A stretch of DNA of 64,000 nucleotides from Lysobacterales bacterium (GCA_017302035.1 JAFLEA010000005.1:18811-82810); one strand, 5' to 3'; positions 1 through 13,943 are shown, counted from the stretch's first letter. Program-made: numbers and translations. Notes: a model not told the origin generated them from the sequence alone.

Positions 1-1
1 G

Positions 2-811
2 CTGGCCACGCCGGAGGGTCGCGCACTGAAGAGCCTGCACGACCGGATACGGCCGGCATACGGCTTCAACCTGCACGACCAGAACCCCGGCTACCGGGTG
101 GGCGACTCCGCGCGCCAGACCGCCATCGCCCTGCTCGCGCCGCCCCACAATGCCGCCAACGAGGTAGATGCCGCGCGGGCACGGGCGATCGAGGTGGCCG
201 CGACCATCCGCATCGCGCTGGATCCGTATATCAACGGCCACATCGCGCGCTGGGACGAGACCTTCAACCCGCGCGCCTTCGGCGACCTGACCGCGCAATG
301 GGGCACCAGCACGGTGCTGATCGAGGCCGGCGGCATCGAGGGCGATCCGCAGAAGCAGCAACTCCGCAAGCTGTACTTCCTGGGCATGCTCGCCGCGCTG
401 GACTCCATCGCCAGCCGCAGCCATGCCGGCACGCCGCACGCGCTGTACCGCGATCTGCCCGAGAACGCCAGGCCCTGGCCGGACCTGCGCATCGATGGCG
501 CCACCCTGGCCATTCCCGGGCAACCGCAGGCACGGGTCGACCTGCTGCTCGAGTTCCGCCAGCCGCTGACCTGGCAGGGCGGCACGATCGAGGACATCGG
601 CGACCTGGCCGGCGAGAACGCGCGCAAGGTCTTCGACGCCACCGGGCTGTTCATCGTGCCGGCCAGCGACGGCTCCGGCGCGCCATGCCCGATAGCGGTC
701 GACGCACCGGCCTGCTTCCACCTCAGCCGCGACCCGGAAGGCCGCGACGTGGTATGGACGCTGGTGCACGACCTGGACCCGGCCAGGCCGCTGCCCGGCC
801 CCGGCCGCTGA
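2..811 (+). CDS. M14-family zinc carboxypeptidase, C-terminal part (5' end outside window)
   Basis: The frame is open from the window edge and encodes the last 269 residues of a longer protein. Two features fit the second half of an M14 metallocarboxypeptidase domain. A FNLHDQ segment near residue 26 resembles the strand carrying the third zinc-ligand His, and VLIEAGG near residue 105 resembles the segment with the catalytic Glu. The first zinc-binding motif (HxxE) must lie upstream and cannot be checked. The last ~110 residues form a separate poorly conserved C-terminal part. The gene ends 9 bp before the convergent stop of prpE. The likely role is exported or periplasmic peptide or peptidoglycan trimming; the substrate cannot be told. 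Confidence 0.7.
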   Translation: MATPEGRALKSLHDRIRPAYGFNLHDQNPGYRVGDSARQTAIALLAPPHNAANEVDAARARAIEVAATIRIALDPYINGHIARWDETFNPRAFGDLTAQWGTSTVLIEAGGIEGDPQKQQLRKLYFLGMLAALDSIASRSHAGTPHALYRDLPENARPWPDLRIDGATLAIPGQPQARVDLLLEFRQPLTWQGGTIEDIGDLAGENARKVFDATGLFIVPASDGSGAPCPIAVDAPACFHLSRDPEGRDVVWTLVHDLDPARPLPGPGR

Positions 812-820
812 ATCGCCGCT

Positions 821-2713
<1,893 letters not shown>

Positions 2714-2805
2714 GGCATCACTCCCCTCCGAGGGCTGGATCGAGCATAGACCCGCCTCCCGCCCCGGACCCTGCGACCTTGGTCGAAAAGCAGCCTCCGG
2801 AACGG

Positions 2806-2833
2806 CGAAAGGCCGGGTTTCCCCGGCCTTTCG
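2806..2833 (-). terminator. Perfect 12-bp hairpin between S9 peptidase and prpE
   Basis: Arms at 2806-2817 and 2822-2833 are perfectly complementary (cgaaaggccggg and its complement) around a 4-nt loop. It lies 47 bp downstream of the peptidase stop and 92 bp upstream of the prpE start. There is no T-run on either strand, so it is a terminator-like or mRNA-stabilising hairpin rather than a textbook intrinsic terminator. Confidence 0.55.
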
Positions 2834-2880
2834 CTGGACGACAGGTTGATCGATCCGATCAACCCGCCCCCCCCGGGGGG

Positions 2881-5373
2881 TCAGCGGGCGGCGCCTTTCG
2901 CGGCCGGCGGCGCGTTCTTCACGTAACGGTCGAACCAGGCCAGCATCTCGGCGACGAAGTGCTCGTTGGACTCCTGCGCGGTGTACCAGTGCGGCTCGAA
3001 CGGCAGCATCACCAGGCGGGTCGTGCCGCCGTTGCCGCGGATGGCCTGGAACAACCGCGGCGACTGGGTCGGCTCGGTGCCGGGATTGGCGTCGTCGCTG
3101 CCGTGCACGATCAGCAACGGCTCGTTGATCTTGTCGGCATGGAAGAACGCCGAGGCCTGGTCGTACACCTCGCGCGCGTCCCAGAATGAACGCCGTTCGT
3201 TCTGGAAGCCGAACGGGGTGAGGGTCTTGTTGTAGCCGCCGCTGGAGGCCACGCCGGCGCGGAACAGGTCGGTGTGCGCGAGCAGGTTGGCGGTCATCAG
3301 CGCACCGTGGCTGTGCCCGGTCACGCCGATCCGTTGCGGATCGACCACACCCAATGCCACCGCCTTGTCCACCGCGGCCTGCGCGTTGTCGACCAGTTGC
3401 TCCAGGTAGGTGTCGTACGCGGTCTTCGGATCGCCGACGATCGGGAACGAGGCGTTGTCGATGATCGCGTAGCCGGCCAGCAGCAGCAGGCGGTAGTTGC
3501 TCAGGCGGGTGAAGGTCTGCTCCGAGCCGCTGACCTGGCCGGCCTTGGACGGGTCGGCGTAGTCGGCCGGATAGGCGTAGAGAATCGCGGGGATGCGCGT
3601 GCCTTCCCGGTAGCCAGGCGGCGTATACAGGGTGAACGACAGTTCCACCCCGTCCTTGCGCCGGTACTTGACCAGGCGCTTGTTCACTCCGCGCACCAGC
3701 GGTGCCGGATCGGGGAAGTGAGTCAATGCGACCGGGGTGGACGCATAGACGGCCTCCCCTTCCGCGACATCGGCCTGTGCCTGGCCCAGGGTGCGCAGGA
3801 ACAAGTTGGGCGGATCGACCGGCGACTGGTGCCAGGTCAGCAACGTGCCGGTGTCGCCACCGGCGAAGCCCACCGCACGTTCATAGGCGGCGGCATCGCT
3901 GCGGAACAGGCGCCGGGACTGCCCGCTGGCGAGGTCGTAGCGGTCCAGGAACGGACGATCGCCCTGCGGGGAGGCACCGTCTCCGTTGAGGAACAGCGCG
4001 CCGCCCACCTCGCGCAACACCCATGCGCCATTGGCCAGCACCCGGAATTGCGGCGTACCGGGGTCGGCGTACAGCTCGTCGGTGGACAGGTCCCACAGCA
4101 CCCGGCCCGTGTCGCCGGGGCGATCGGCGTCCAGCAACGTGGTCGTGCGCCAATTGCGATTGGCGTCGTATTCGTACAGCAGCGCACGGCCGCCGTCCTC
4201 GAACCAGGCCAGGCCGGCATAGCGCTGCTTCGTGCGCGCGAACTCGTTCGGCTCGGCGGTGAACGGCGCGGCCAGGGTCAGCAGCTTGTCGCGCGCCGGC
4301 ACCTCGGCCTTCCAGTCGCCGCCGTCCAGGGCCTCGGCCCAGATGAGCGTGGCCGGCTGGTTCGCGCGCCAGGCGAAACTGCGCGGCCCGGTCGGCACGC
4401 CGCGCACCGGCACCCGATCGGCCACCGGCAGGCTGGCGAGCGTGCGCATGCTGCCGTCGGCCAGGTCGAGCACCTGCATGTCATGGCCGAAACGGCCGTA
4501 GGTGGTGACGTAGGAATACGGCCGCTTGAGCACCTGCACCAGCACGTGGCGGCCATCGGGCGCGGCATCGACGTCGGCGTACACCGCCGGCTTGCCGATC
4601 CTGGATACCTTGCCGGAAGCCAGGTCCACGGTGGCCAGCTGGGAAATGGCGAAGTGGTCGAACAGCGCTTCGTCCTCCGGACTGGAAAGCGTGTCACGCG
4701 CCTCGTAGGTGCTGCTCTCGCCCTTGCCGTCGATGGCCTCCTTCATTTCCGGGCCGGGCGGCACCGCGGCCTTCTGCGGCACCGGGCCGAGATCGGCGGG
4801 TACCAGGGTGACCAGCAATTCGCGCTTGCCGCCCAGCCATTGCACGCTGCCGCCGAGGATGGTGTTCAGGCGCGCGCCTTCGATCCGGCGCACGCTGCCG
4901 TCGCTGGCATTGCCGACCCACAGCTCCACGCCGCGGTCGGTGGTGTTGTCGAACACGAAACGCTGGCCATCGGGCGACCAGCCGGGCATGCCCGGGCACG
5001 CGCCCGCGGGCAGTTGCACCGGGGTCTCCCGGCCACTGGCCAGGTCGAGCAGGCTGAAACCGTCCAGGCAGGTGCGGATGCCGTAGCCGTTGGAACGGTC
5101 GTGGCGGCTGTGGTTGCGCGGCTCCACGCGCACGCCGGCCAGCTTCAGGTAGGGCTCGGCGACACGCTCGATCGGCGGGTACAGCGACTGCCGCACCAGC
5201 AGCGCGCGGTTGCCGGTCGGGTCGATCGCAGGCGACGGGTTGAGCGGCGCGCGCAACACGCCGAGCAGCGGCTCGGGCGGCTGCCTGTACCCACCCTCGG
5301 CCGCCTGCGCCTGCAGCGCAACCGCGCCGCCGGCCAGCATCGAGACTCCCAGAATCCGCCACGTCATGCGCAT
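2881..5373 (-). CDS. Exported S9-family serine peptidase (prolyl oligopeptidase fold, S9D/glutamyl-endopeptidase-like)
   Basis: A large secreted peptidase of 830 residues when started at the ATG directly before RMTWRILG, which gives a normal signal peptide ending near AQAAEG. A longer start 14 codons upstream would bury the signal. The N-terminal ~550 residues look like the beta-propeller domain of the S9 family. The C-terminal alpha/beta-hydrolase has the nucleophile motif GHSHG (Ser about 688), an acid in HGSDDANPG and a His in FEPHWYT. The opening GYRQPPEPLLGVLRAP and the following LYPPIERVAEPYLKLAGVR resemble the S9D glutamyl-endopeptidase branch. Likely role: periplasmic breakdown of oligopeptides. 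Subfamily is inference; the peptidase call is firm. Confidence 0.85.
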   Translation of the reverse strand: MRMTWRILGVSMLAGGAVALQAQAAEGGYRQPPEPLLGVLRAPLNPSPAIDPTGNRALLVRQSLYPPIERVAEPYLKLAGVRVEPRNHSRHDRSNGYGIRTCLDGFSLLDLASGRETPVQLPAGACPGMPGWSPDGQRFVFDNTTDRGVELWVGNASDGSVRRIEGARLNTILGGSVQWLGGKRELLVTLVPADLGPVPQKAAVPPGPEMKEAIDGKGESSTYEARDTLSSPEDEALFDHFAISQLATVDLASGKVSRIGKPAVYADVDAAPDGRHVLVQVLKRPYSYVTTYGRFGHDMQVLDLADGSMRTLASLPVADRVPVRGVPTGPRSFAWRANQPATLIWAEALDGGDWKAEVPARDKLLTLAAPFTAEPNEFARTKQRYAGLAWFEDGGRALLYEYDANRNWRTTTLLDADRPGDTGRVLWDLSTDELYADPGTPQFRVLANGAWVLREVGGALFLNGDGASPQGDRPFLDRYDLASGQSRRLFRSDAAAYERAVGFAGGDTGTLLTWHQSPVDPPNLFLRTLGQAQADVAEGEAVYASTPVALTHFPDPAPLVRGVNKRLVKYRRKDGVELSFTLYTPPGYREGTRIPAILYAYPADYADPSKAGQVSGSEQTFTRLSNYRLLLLAGYAIIDNASFPIVGDPKTAYDTYLEQLVDNAQAAVDKAVALGVVDPQRIGVTGHSHGALMTANLLAHTDLFRAGVASSGGYNKTLTPFGFQNERRSFWDAREVYDQASAFFHADKINEPLLIVHGSDDANPGTEPTQSPRLFQAIRGNGGTTRLVMLPFEPHWYTAQESNEHFVAEMLAWFDRYVKNAPPAAKGAAR

Positions 5374-5560
5374 GCCGCACCTTGCCCGCAATTGGAGGAG
5401 AGCGGAACTTAGCACGGCAAAACAGCCATTTTCCGCCTTGGCAGGCCATATGTGCCATCGGTCATGCCCCCTTCGTTCCCGACGGCAAGAGCACCGGTCT
5501 TGCTCCCGGGCACGGCGGCGCGCGGGCCTACCCGGAGGCGGAAGGCACTTTGCGGACAGC

Positions 5561-5589
5561 CAAAGAAAACAGGGCGGCCGAAGCCGCCC
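5561..5589 (-). terminator. Intrinsic terminator of mdh
   Basis: On the minus strand a 7-bp GGGCGGC/GCCGCCC stem with a TTCG tetraloop (5572-5589) is followed by TGTTTTCTTT. It lies about 30 bp after the mdh stop, which is where an mdh terminator should be. Confidence 0.75.
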
Positions 5590-5619
5590 CGGGGTATCGC
5601 GAGGCGCTCGCCGTGGCGA

Positions 5620-6603
5620 TCAGAGCAGGTGGGACACGCCGCTGCGCTCTTCTTCCAGCTCGGCCAGGGTCTTGTCGATCGCGGCCTGGCTGAAGGCGTC
5701 GATCGGAAGGTCGCGGACCAGGGTGTACTTGCCGTTCTCGGTGGTCACCGGGAAACCGAAGATCACCCCTTCCGGGATGCCGTAGGAGCCATCGGACGGA
5801 ATGCCCATCGTCACCCACTTGCCGTGGCTGCCCTGCACCCAGTCGCGGACATGGTCGATGGCGGCATTGGCGGCCGAGGCGGCCGAGGACAAACCGCGCG
5901 CCTCGATGATCGCCGCGCCGCGCTTGCCCACCTTCGGGATGAATTCGTTGGCATTCCAGTCCGCGTCGTTGATCTTGTCCTTCAACGATGCGCCGCCGAC
6001 GGTGGCGAAGCGATAGTCCGGATACATGGTGGGACTGTGGTTGCCCCACACCACCAGCTTCTCGATGTCGCCCACCGCCACGCCGGCCTTGCCGGACAGC
6101 TGGCTCAGCGCGCGATTGTGGTCCAGGCGCAGCATCGCGGTGAAATTCTCCGGCTTCAGGTCCGGCGCGGACTTCATCGCGATGTAGGCGTTGGTATTGG
6201 CCGGGTTGCCGACCACCAGCACCTTGACGTCGCGCGAGGCGACCTTGTTCAGCGCCGCACCCTGGGCGGTGAAGATCTTGGCATTCTCAAGCAGGAGATC
6301 CTTGCGCTCCATGCCCGGGCCGCGCGGGCGCGCGCCGACCAGCAGGGCGATGTCGGCGTCCTTGAACGCCACTTCCGGGTCGTCGGTGCCGACGATGCCG
6401 GCCAGCAGCGGGAACGCGCAGTCCTCCAGCTCCATGATCACGCCCTTGAGCGCGGCCTGGGCCTTGTCCAGCGGCAGCTCCAGCAGTTGCAGGATCACGG
6501 GCTGGTCCTTGCCCAGCATTTCGCCGGAGGCGATGCGGAACAGCAGGGCGTAGCCGATCTGGCCGGCGGCGCCGGTGACGGCAACTCGAACGGGGGTCTT
6601 CAT
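5620..6603 (-). CDS. mdh: Malate dehydrogenase
   Basis: NAD-dependent malate dehydrogenase of the TCA cycle, 327 residues, cytoplasmic. The N-terminus has the Rossmann motif [15 protein letters not shown] of the type found in Xanthomonadaceae and other bacteria with the cytosolic-like MDH branch. [14 protein letters not shown] is the substrate loop with the conserved arginines, VVGNPANTN follows, and [12 protein letters not shown] carries the catalytic His of the GNHS motif. Length is normal for this branch. It is the last gene of a possible minus-strand run (macro domain, cyclophilin, glutaredoxin, mdh) and is closed by a good intrinsic terminator. Confidence 0.95.
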   Translation of the reverse strand: MKTPVRVAVTGAAGQIGYALLFRIASGEMLGKDQPVILQLLELPLDKAQAALKGVIMELEDCAFPLLAGIVGTDDPEVAFKDADIALLVGARPRGPGMERKDLLLENAKIFTAQGAALNKVASRDVKVLVVGNPANTNAYIAMKSAPDLKPENFTAMLRLDHNRALSQLSGKAGVAVGDIEKLVVWGNHSPTMYPDYRFATVGGASLKDKINDADWNANEFIPKVGKRGAAIIEARGLSSAASAANAAIDHVRDWVQGSHGKWVTMGIPSDGSYGIPEGVIFGFPVTTENGKYTLVRDLPIDAFSQAAIDKTLAELEEERSGVSHLL

Positions 6604-6682
6604 CGGTGGGGGATCCTTCGGTCGGTGGTGCGGTGGGGAGTGCGTGGCACGGGCCTGCGCGGCGGCGATGGCGCCGCGCAGG

Positions 6683-7042
6683 TTAATAGACGTGGTAGCC
6701 CAGCGGTGTCAGTCTTTGGTCCAATGCGGCCGTGTCGTAGCCACGGACCACGTGCTGGCCGACGATGGTCACCGGCACGCCGCGCGCGCCGAGGGCGCGC
6801 ATCGCCCGGCCACCGTCCTCCTGGTCGATGTCGAGTACCCGGTAACGGACCCCGGCGCGCTCGAAGTCGCCCTGCTGCTTGCGGCAGTAGCCGCACCATT
6901 CGGCGGCCAGCATCACGATCCCGGCCTCGCCGGTGGCCACCCGCGGGTCATCCGGGTGCAGTTCCGGTGGCCGGCCCCTCGACCACCCGGCGTAGAGACC
7001 GCCGGCCAGACCCAGGAGCAGCAGGAAGCCCAGGATGCGCAT
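6683..7042 (-). CDS. Membrane-anchored glutaredoxin-like protein
   Basis: A 119-residue protein with an N-terminal hydrophobic stretch ([18 protein letters not shown], about residues 3-20), probably a membrane anchor or uncleaved signal. A small glutaredoxin/thioredoxin-fold domain follows. It has the redox motif WCGYC near residue 50 and the cis-Pro segment GVPVTIVG near residue 91. This suggests a thiol-disulfide oxidoreductase facing the periplasm or held at the membrane. Partner and direction of electron flow are unknown. It sits between the cyclophilin and mdh with 79-107 bp gaps. The ATG was chosen because the open frame upstream of it is not protein-like and overlaps the next gene. Confidence 0.75.
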   Translation of the reverse strand: MRILGFLLLLGLAGGLYAGWSRGRPPELHPDDPRVATGEAGIVMLAAEWCGYCRKQQGDFERAGVRYRVLDIDQEDGGRAMRALGARGVPVTIVGQHVVRGYDTAALDQRLTPLGYHVY

Positions 7043-7149
7043 GGTGTCGGCCGTCAGGGGCCCGGTAGTCGCGGAGCCCGTGATTTTATCATGGGGACCA
7101 CGGCCACCCGTCCCGGATGCGCGGCCACAGCCGCGCGATCCGCGGACCG

Positions 7150-7644
<495 letters not shown>

Positions 7645-7723
7645 CGCGAAGTCACTCACTGGCGGGAACGGGCCGCCACCGTAGCACGGCGCCGGCAGGG
7701 CGACGACCCGCTCCCGCCCGCGC

Positions 7724-8215
7724 TCAGAGCTTCTCCGCGGCGTGCTCGCCCTTGCGGAAGGTCGTGTAGACCACCACCGGCAGATCCAGGTCGCCCAATG
7801 CCTCGACCAGCAGCGGCTTGACCTCGTCCCACTCCAGTCCGCCCACCCCGGTGGCCAGGCGCGGCAGGGCCACGCTGCGGAAGCCCTCCCTCTCGATCTC
7901 CTGGCGCAACGCCTTGAGCGCGTGGCGCACGTGCTGCAGGGTCGCCCGGCCCGGCTTGCCGCCATGGTGGCCATCGGCGCCCTCCTGGGTGAACAGGTTC
8001 ACCACGTACTGGCCGTCGGCGCCCATCCAGGTCCAGGACGCGCCGGGGGACGGGTGGGTGGTCTGGCAGTAGTGGCGGAAATCCTTGTACAGCGCCGGGG
8101 AATGCTCGCGCAGGGCCAACGCCAGGCCTGAGCGGAAATCGTCGTTGGGAGCGATGCCGTGGGCGATGGCGTGGGCCTGGCTCAGGAGGATGTCGCCGGA
8201 AACTTCCTGGATCAT
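7724..8215 (-). CDS. Macro-domain protein (TARG1/ALC1-like ADP-ribose hydrolase family)
   Basis: A 163-residue stand-alone macro domain. The opening [17 protein letters not shown] and [16 protein letters not shown] near residues 118-133 match the ALC1-like macro branch, which includes human TARG1 and the DarG antitoxin macro domain. Members bind ADP-ribose and remove it from proteins, nucleic acids or small metabolites. No DarT-like toxin is adjacent, so a DarTG toxin-antitoxin pair is not supported here. The gene is divergent from typA across 158 bp. Which ADP-ribosylated target it cleans up is unknown. Confidence 0.82.
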   Translation of the reverse strand: MIQEVSGDILLSQAHAIAHGIAPNDDFRSGLALALREHSPALYKDFRHYCQTTHPSPGASWTWMGADGQYVVNLFTQEGADGHHGGKPGRATLQHVRHALKALRQEIEREGFRSVALPRLATGVGGLEWDEVKPLLVEALGDLDLPVVVYTTFRKGEHAAEKL

Positions 8216-8308
8216 TCGGGGTGCCTCGGTTGGGGAATGGGGTCAGGATGCCCCCGCGCCCCGGTGAACGCCTTGTTCAGGGTCATCGCCGTGCACGCTC
8301 CGGCAGCG

Positions 8309-8314
8309 TATAAT
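8309..8314 (+). promoter_or_regulatory. Candidate -10 box of the typA promoter
   Basis: A perfect TATAAT lies 60 bp upstream of the typA ATG in the 158-bp divergent spacer. I see no good -35 hexamer at 16-18 bp, so the call rests on the -10 alone. Confidence 0.45.
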
Positions 8315-8373
8315 CGGGAACCATTCCCCACCTTCGCATCGGCCGCCCCGTCGCGGCCCTTTCCCGTACTCGC

Positions 8374-10218
<1,845 letters not shown>

Positions 10219-10324
10219 TCGCCGCGCCTGGCGCCGCCGGCTGCGCCGAAAAGACAGTCCGGACGGTTTGCCAACTCCGGCAGGCCCGCGTAGCCTGCCG
10301 GCTGACCGCCATGGGGAACGCCTG

Positions 10325-11959
10325 ATGCGTCCGGCAGCATTGCTGATGGCGGCGCTCCTGTGCCTGGGCACAGCGGGCTGCCGCCGCGTGGATCCGCCCG
10401 CCACCGCCATGGCCGCGGCACCGGCATCCGCGCCGGCGGCCCCCGCTGCCGTACCCTTCCCCTACGCCGAGGCCGGGATCGCCGAACTGCAAGCGGCGAT
10501 GGAGCGCGGCGAGACCAGCAGCCATGCGCTGGTCCAGTCCTATTTGGCGCGGATCGTCGAGCTGGACCGCAACGGACCGGCCCTGAACTCGGTCATCGCG
10601 CTCAACCCGCTGGCCCGCAACGAGGCGGCCACGCTCGACGCCGAGCGCGCCGCCGGCAAGCTGCGCGGCCCGCTGCACGGCATCCCGATCCTGCTCAAGG
10701 ACAACATCGACGCCACGCCGATGGCGACCACCGCCGGTTCCCTGGCGCTGGCCGGATTCCGCCCGGCCGAAGACGCCTTCCTGGTGCGGCGCCTGCGCGA
10801 GGCCGGCGCGGTGATCCTCGGCAAGACCAACCTCAGCGAATGGGCCAACTTCCGCTCGACCCGCTCGAGTTCCGGCTGGAGCTCGGTCGGCGGCCAGACC
10901 CGTAACCCCTATGCGCTGGACCGCTCGCCGTGCGGTTCCAGCTCCGGCACCGCGGTGGCGGTGGCGGCCAACCTGGCGGTCGCCGGCATCGGCACCGAGA
11001 CCGACGGCAGCATCCTGTGCCCGGCAGCGGTGAATGGACTGGTCGGGCTCAAGCCCACCGTCGGCCTGGTCAGCCGCAGCGGCATCGTACCGATCTCCCC
11101 GAGCCAGGACACCGCCGGTCCGATGGCACGCAGCGTCGCCGATGTCGCGCTGCTGCTGGCGGCCATCGCCGGCCGCGACCCGGCCGACCCGGTCACGGCC
11201 GACAACCGGGTGCTGGCCACCTTCGACTATGCCGCGCGCCTGCGCACGGCCAACCTGCGTGGGGTGCGCATCGGCCTGCTGCGGGACAAGCTCGCCATCT
11301 CGCCCGAAGTCGAGGCCGCCACCCGCGAGGCGATGGAGGCCCTGCGCCAGGCCGGCGCGGTGGTGATCGAGACCTCGATCCCGACCGAAGGCCAATGGAA
11401 CGACGACGAGCGCATCGTGCTGCTGACCGAATTCCGCCCGGCACTCGAGCGTTACCTGCAGCAACGCAACGCCCCGGTGCTGACCCTGGACGGGCTGATC
11501 GACTACAACCGCCGGCATGCGACCGAGGCGATGCCGTTGTTCGGCCAGGAGCTGTTCGAGCAGGCTGCCGCGCGCGCCGGACTGGCCTCGCCGGAGTACA
11601 TCGCCGCGCGCACGCGTGCGCGCCGGCTCGCCGGCCCCGAAGGCATCGATGCGGCGCTGCGCGCAGACACATTGGACGTGCTGGTCGCGCCGACCACCGG
11701 CGTGGCCTGGAAGATCGACCCTGCCAACGGCGACCGCTTCCCGGGGGCCGGCTACGGCGCCGCTGCGGTCGCCGGCTACCCCTCGCTGACCGTCCCCATG
11801 GGCCACAGCAACGGTCTGCCGCTGGGCCTGGCCTTCATCGGGCCGGCATGGAGCGAGGCACGCCTGCTGGAAATCGGCCATGCCTACGAACAGCTGACCC
11901 AGGCGCGGCGCCCGCCCAGCTTTCCCGCCACCATCGACGGGAGCACGCCGGCGCAGTGA
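10325..11959 (+). CDS. Amidase-signature family lipoprotein
   Basis: A 544-residue amidase with an N-terminal lipoprotein-like signal (LLCLGTAGC, Cys19) followed by an Ala/Pro-rich linker. The Ser-cisSer-Lys triad of the amidase signature is visible: Lys125 in ILLKDNI, the cis-Ser in [11 protein letters not shown], and the nucleophile in [14 protein letters not shown]. The family hydrolyses amides of many kinds (GatA, peptide amidase, acylamidase). The export signal argues against GatA and for a periplasmic peptide or secondary amidase. The lipobox has Thr at -3, which is unusual, so cleavage by signal peptidase I is an alternative. The upstream in-frame ATG at 10268 would hide the signal and was not used. 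Confidence 0.85.
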   Translation: MRPAALLMAALLCLGTAGCRRVDPPATAMAAAPASAPAAPAAVPFPYAEAGIAELQAAMERGETSSHALVQSYLARIVELDRNGPALNSVIALNPLARNEAATLDAERAAGKLRGPLHGIPILLKDNIDATPMATTAGSLALAGFRPAEDAFLVRRLREAGAVILGKTNLSEWANFRSTRSSSGWSSVGGQTRNPYALDRSPCGSSSGTAVAVAANLAVAGIGTETDGSILCPAAVNGLVGLKPTVGLVSRSGIVPISPSQDTAGPMARSVADVALLLAAIAGRDPADPVTADNRVLATFDYAARLRTANLRGVRIGLLRDKLAISPEVEAATREAMEALRQAGAVVIETSIPTEGQWNDDERIVLLTEFRPALERYLQQRNAPVLTLDGLIDYNRRHATEAMPLFGQELFEQAAARAGLASPEYIAARTRARRLAGPEGIDAALRADTLDVLVAPTTGVAWKIDPANGDRFPGAGYGAAAVAGYPSLTVPMGHSNGLPLGLAFIGPAWSEARLLEIGHAYEQLTQARRPPSFPATIDGSTPAQ

Positions 11960-11986
11960 GCCGGCGTCGCCAAGGCGGCGCGCACC

Positions 11987-13381
11987 TCATCTGGTCCGGC
12001 GCGATCCCTGCTTGCGCACGATCGCCATCGCGATCTCCAGCGACTGCTCGTAGTTCAGGCGCGGGTCCACGGTCGAGCGGTAGGCGCGCTCCAGGTCGAG
12101 CTCGGTCAGCTCGCGCGCGCCGCCGGTGCATTCGGTGACGTCCTCGCCGGTCAGTTCAAGATGGACCCCGCCCAGACGGGTTCCGGCGGCGGCGTGCAGG
12201 TCGAAGGACTGCTCCACCTCGGCCAGGATGCTGGCGAAGCGCCGGGTCTTGTAGCCGTTGGCGGTGCCTTCGGTGTTGCCATGCATCGCGTCGCATACCC
12301 ACAGCACCCGGCGCCCGTCGCGGCGCACCGCCTCCAGCAGCGGCGGAAGCTTCTCGGCGACCTGCCCCGCTCCCATGCGATGGATGAAGGTCAGCCGGCC
12401 CGGCTCGTCCTCCGGGTTGAGCACGTCGATCAGGCGCAGCAACTGGTCCGGACGCACCGACGGGCCGACCTTGATTGCGATCGGATTGCAGATGCCGCGG
12501 AAATACTCCACGTGCGCGCCATCGAGCGCGGCGGTGCGCATGCCGATCCATGGATAGTGGGTGGACAGATTGAACCAGCCGCGCTGGCGCGGCACCTGCC
12601 GGGTCTGCGCCTCCTCGTACGGCAGCAGCAGCGCTTCATGCGAGGTGTAGAAGTCGATCCGGTTGAGGTTGTGCACCTCGGAACCGGCCAGGGTTTCCAT
12701 GAACCGCACCGCGTCGCCGATCGAATTCACCATCTCCTGGTAGTCCTCGGCCAGCGGCGAACAGCCGACCCAGCTCAGGTTCCAGTATTCGGGATGGTGC
12801 AGGTCGGCGAAGCCTCCGTCGATCAGCGCACGCACGAAGTTCATGGTCATCGCCGAGCGCGCGTGCGCGGTCAGCATGCGCTGCGGATCGGGCACCCGTG
12901 CAGCCGCGGTGAACTCGGGACCGTTGACCACGTCGCCACGGTAACTGGGCAGGCTGACCTCGCCGCGGGTCTCCACGTCGGCCGAGCGCGGCTTGGCGTA
13001 CTGGCCGGCGAAGCGGCCCACCCGGACCACCGGCAGGCGCAGGCCGTGGACCAGCACCAGGCTCATCTGCAGCAGCACCTTGAGCCGGTTGGAGATGGTG
13101 CCGGACTCGCAGTCGGCGAAGTTCTCCGCGCAATCGCCGCCCTGGAGCAGGAACCGCCTGCCCTCCTGGGCCTCGGCAAGTTGCCGCTTCAACTCCAGGA
13201 TCTCCCACGAAGTCACCAGCGGCGGCAGCCGGCGCAACTCGGCCAGCGCCGCTTCCAGCGCAACGGCGTCGGGATAATGCGGCATCTGCAGCGCGGGCCT
13301 GCCGCGCCAGCTGACCGGCGACCAGGCGTCGGCCGGGTCGACGGGATGCAGGTTGCGTTCGGGGTTGCTCACGGGACTCAT
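11987..13381 (-). CDS. 3-deoxy-7-phosphoheptulonate synthase, class II
   Basis: First enzyme of the shikimate pathway, condensing PEP with erythrose 4-phosphate, 464 residues. It is the class II (plant/mycobacterial-like) type. Diagnostic segments are LLQGGDCAENFADC near residue 95 with the metal-binding Cys, GRFAGQYAKPRSADVETRGE, NLSWVGCSPLAEDY, FIHRMG and HLELTGEDVTEC with further metal and substrate residues. The ATG at 13381 lacks a clear Shine-Dalgarno. A GTG three codons in (13372) is an alternative. It ends 27 bp from the convergent amidase gene. Confidence 0.93.
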   Translation of the reverse strand: MSPVSNPERNLHPVDPADAWSPVSWRGRPALQMPHYPDAVALEAALAELRRLPPLVTSWEILELKRQLAEAQEGRRFLLQGGDCAENFADCESGTISNRLKVLLQMSLVLVHGLRLPVVRVGRFAGQYAKPRSADVETRGEVSLPSYRGDVVNGPEFTAAARVPDPQRMLTAHARSAMTMNFVRALIDGGFADLHHPEYWNLSWVGCSPLAEDYQEMVNSIGDAVRFMETLAGSEVHNLNRIDFYTSHEALLLPYEEAQTRQVPRQRGWFNLSTHYPWIGMRTAALDGAHVEYFRGICNPIAIKVGPSVRPDQLLRLIDVLNPEDEPGRLTFIHRMGAGQVAEKLPPLLEAVRRDGRRVLWVCDAMHGNTEGTANGYKTRRFASILAEVEQSFDLHAAAGTRLGGVHLELTGEDVTECTGGARELTELDLERAYRSTVDPRLNYEQSLEIAMAIVRKQGSRRTR

Positions 13382-13424
13382 GGGGGGACCGGAAACGGGG
13401 GAAGGGGCTGGCGGCGGCGGGCGG

Positions 13425-13943
13425 TCAGTGGCGACCGCGGCCCTTGCGACGGCGGAAGGCGGCGAACAGGCCCCAGAAGGCCAGCAGCACGAAGCCGATC
13501 AGGCTCCATGCGGGCATGCTCAGGCCCAGCATCGTCCAATCGACGTCACCGCAGTTGCCACTGCCGGTGAGCACCTTGCGCACCACCTCCAGCGGTCCCA
13601 TGGTTTCGCGCAGGAACGACAACGGCGGCCCGCACGACGGCATCAGGTCCTTGGGCAGGGTCTGCAGCCACACATGGCGCCCGGCAATGCCGATACCCAC
13701 GGCAGCGGCGATCAGCACCAGCACGCCATAGGCCCTGCGCCCCCCCGCGGACCGCGGTCCGTGCAGGAACCCGGCCAGGAACACCAACGCCAATGCGGCA
13801 TACGCGATGCGCTGGAAGATGCATAGCGGGCACGGCTCCAGCCCCTGGTAGAGCTGGGTATAGATCGCGTAGGCGACCAGCGCGACGCAGCCGAGGAAGC
13901 CGGCGAGGAACTGCGCGCGAAAATTCCAGCGGAACGGATTCAT
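13425..13943 (-). CDS. dsbB: Disulfide bond formation protein DsbB
   Basis: Inner-membrane quinone reductase that reoxidises DsbA, 172 residues, four predicted membrane helices. The first periplasmic loop contains CPLC near residue 35 and the second has the Cys pair in PSCGPPL and GNCGDVDW, the two redox pairs of the family. The C-terminus is short and very basic (RRRKGRGRH). The ATG at 13943 precedes the first helix; a TTG seven codons upstream is possible but less likely. It lies just after the alpha operon terminator, in the same direction as DAHP synthase. Confidence 0.93.
   Translation of the reverse strand: MNPFRWNFRAQFLAGFLGCVALVAYAIYTQLYQGLEPCPLCIFQRIAYAALALVFLAGFLHGPRSAGGRRAYGVLVLIAAAVGIGIAGRHVWLQTLPKDLMPSCGPPLSFLRETMGPLEVVRKVLTGSGNCGDVDWTMLGLSMPAWSLIGFVLLAFWGLFAAFRRRKGRGRH

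Noticed and set aside
7645-7974. N-terminal extension of the cyclophilin frame
   Set aside because: It lies within the macro-domain gene in another frame. The cyclophilin domain begins at 7644.
7724-8215. DarG-type antitoxin of a DarTG system
   Set aside because: No DarT-like ADP-ribosyltransferase is adjacent on either side; the neighbours are ppiB and typA.
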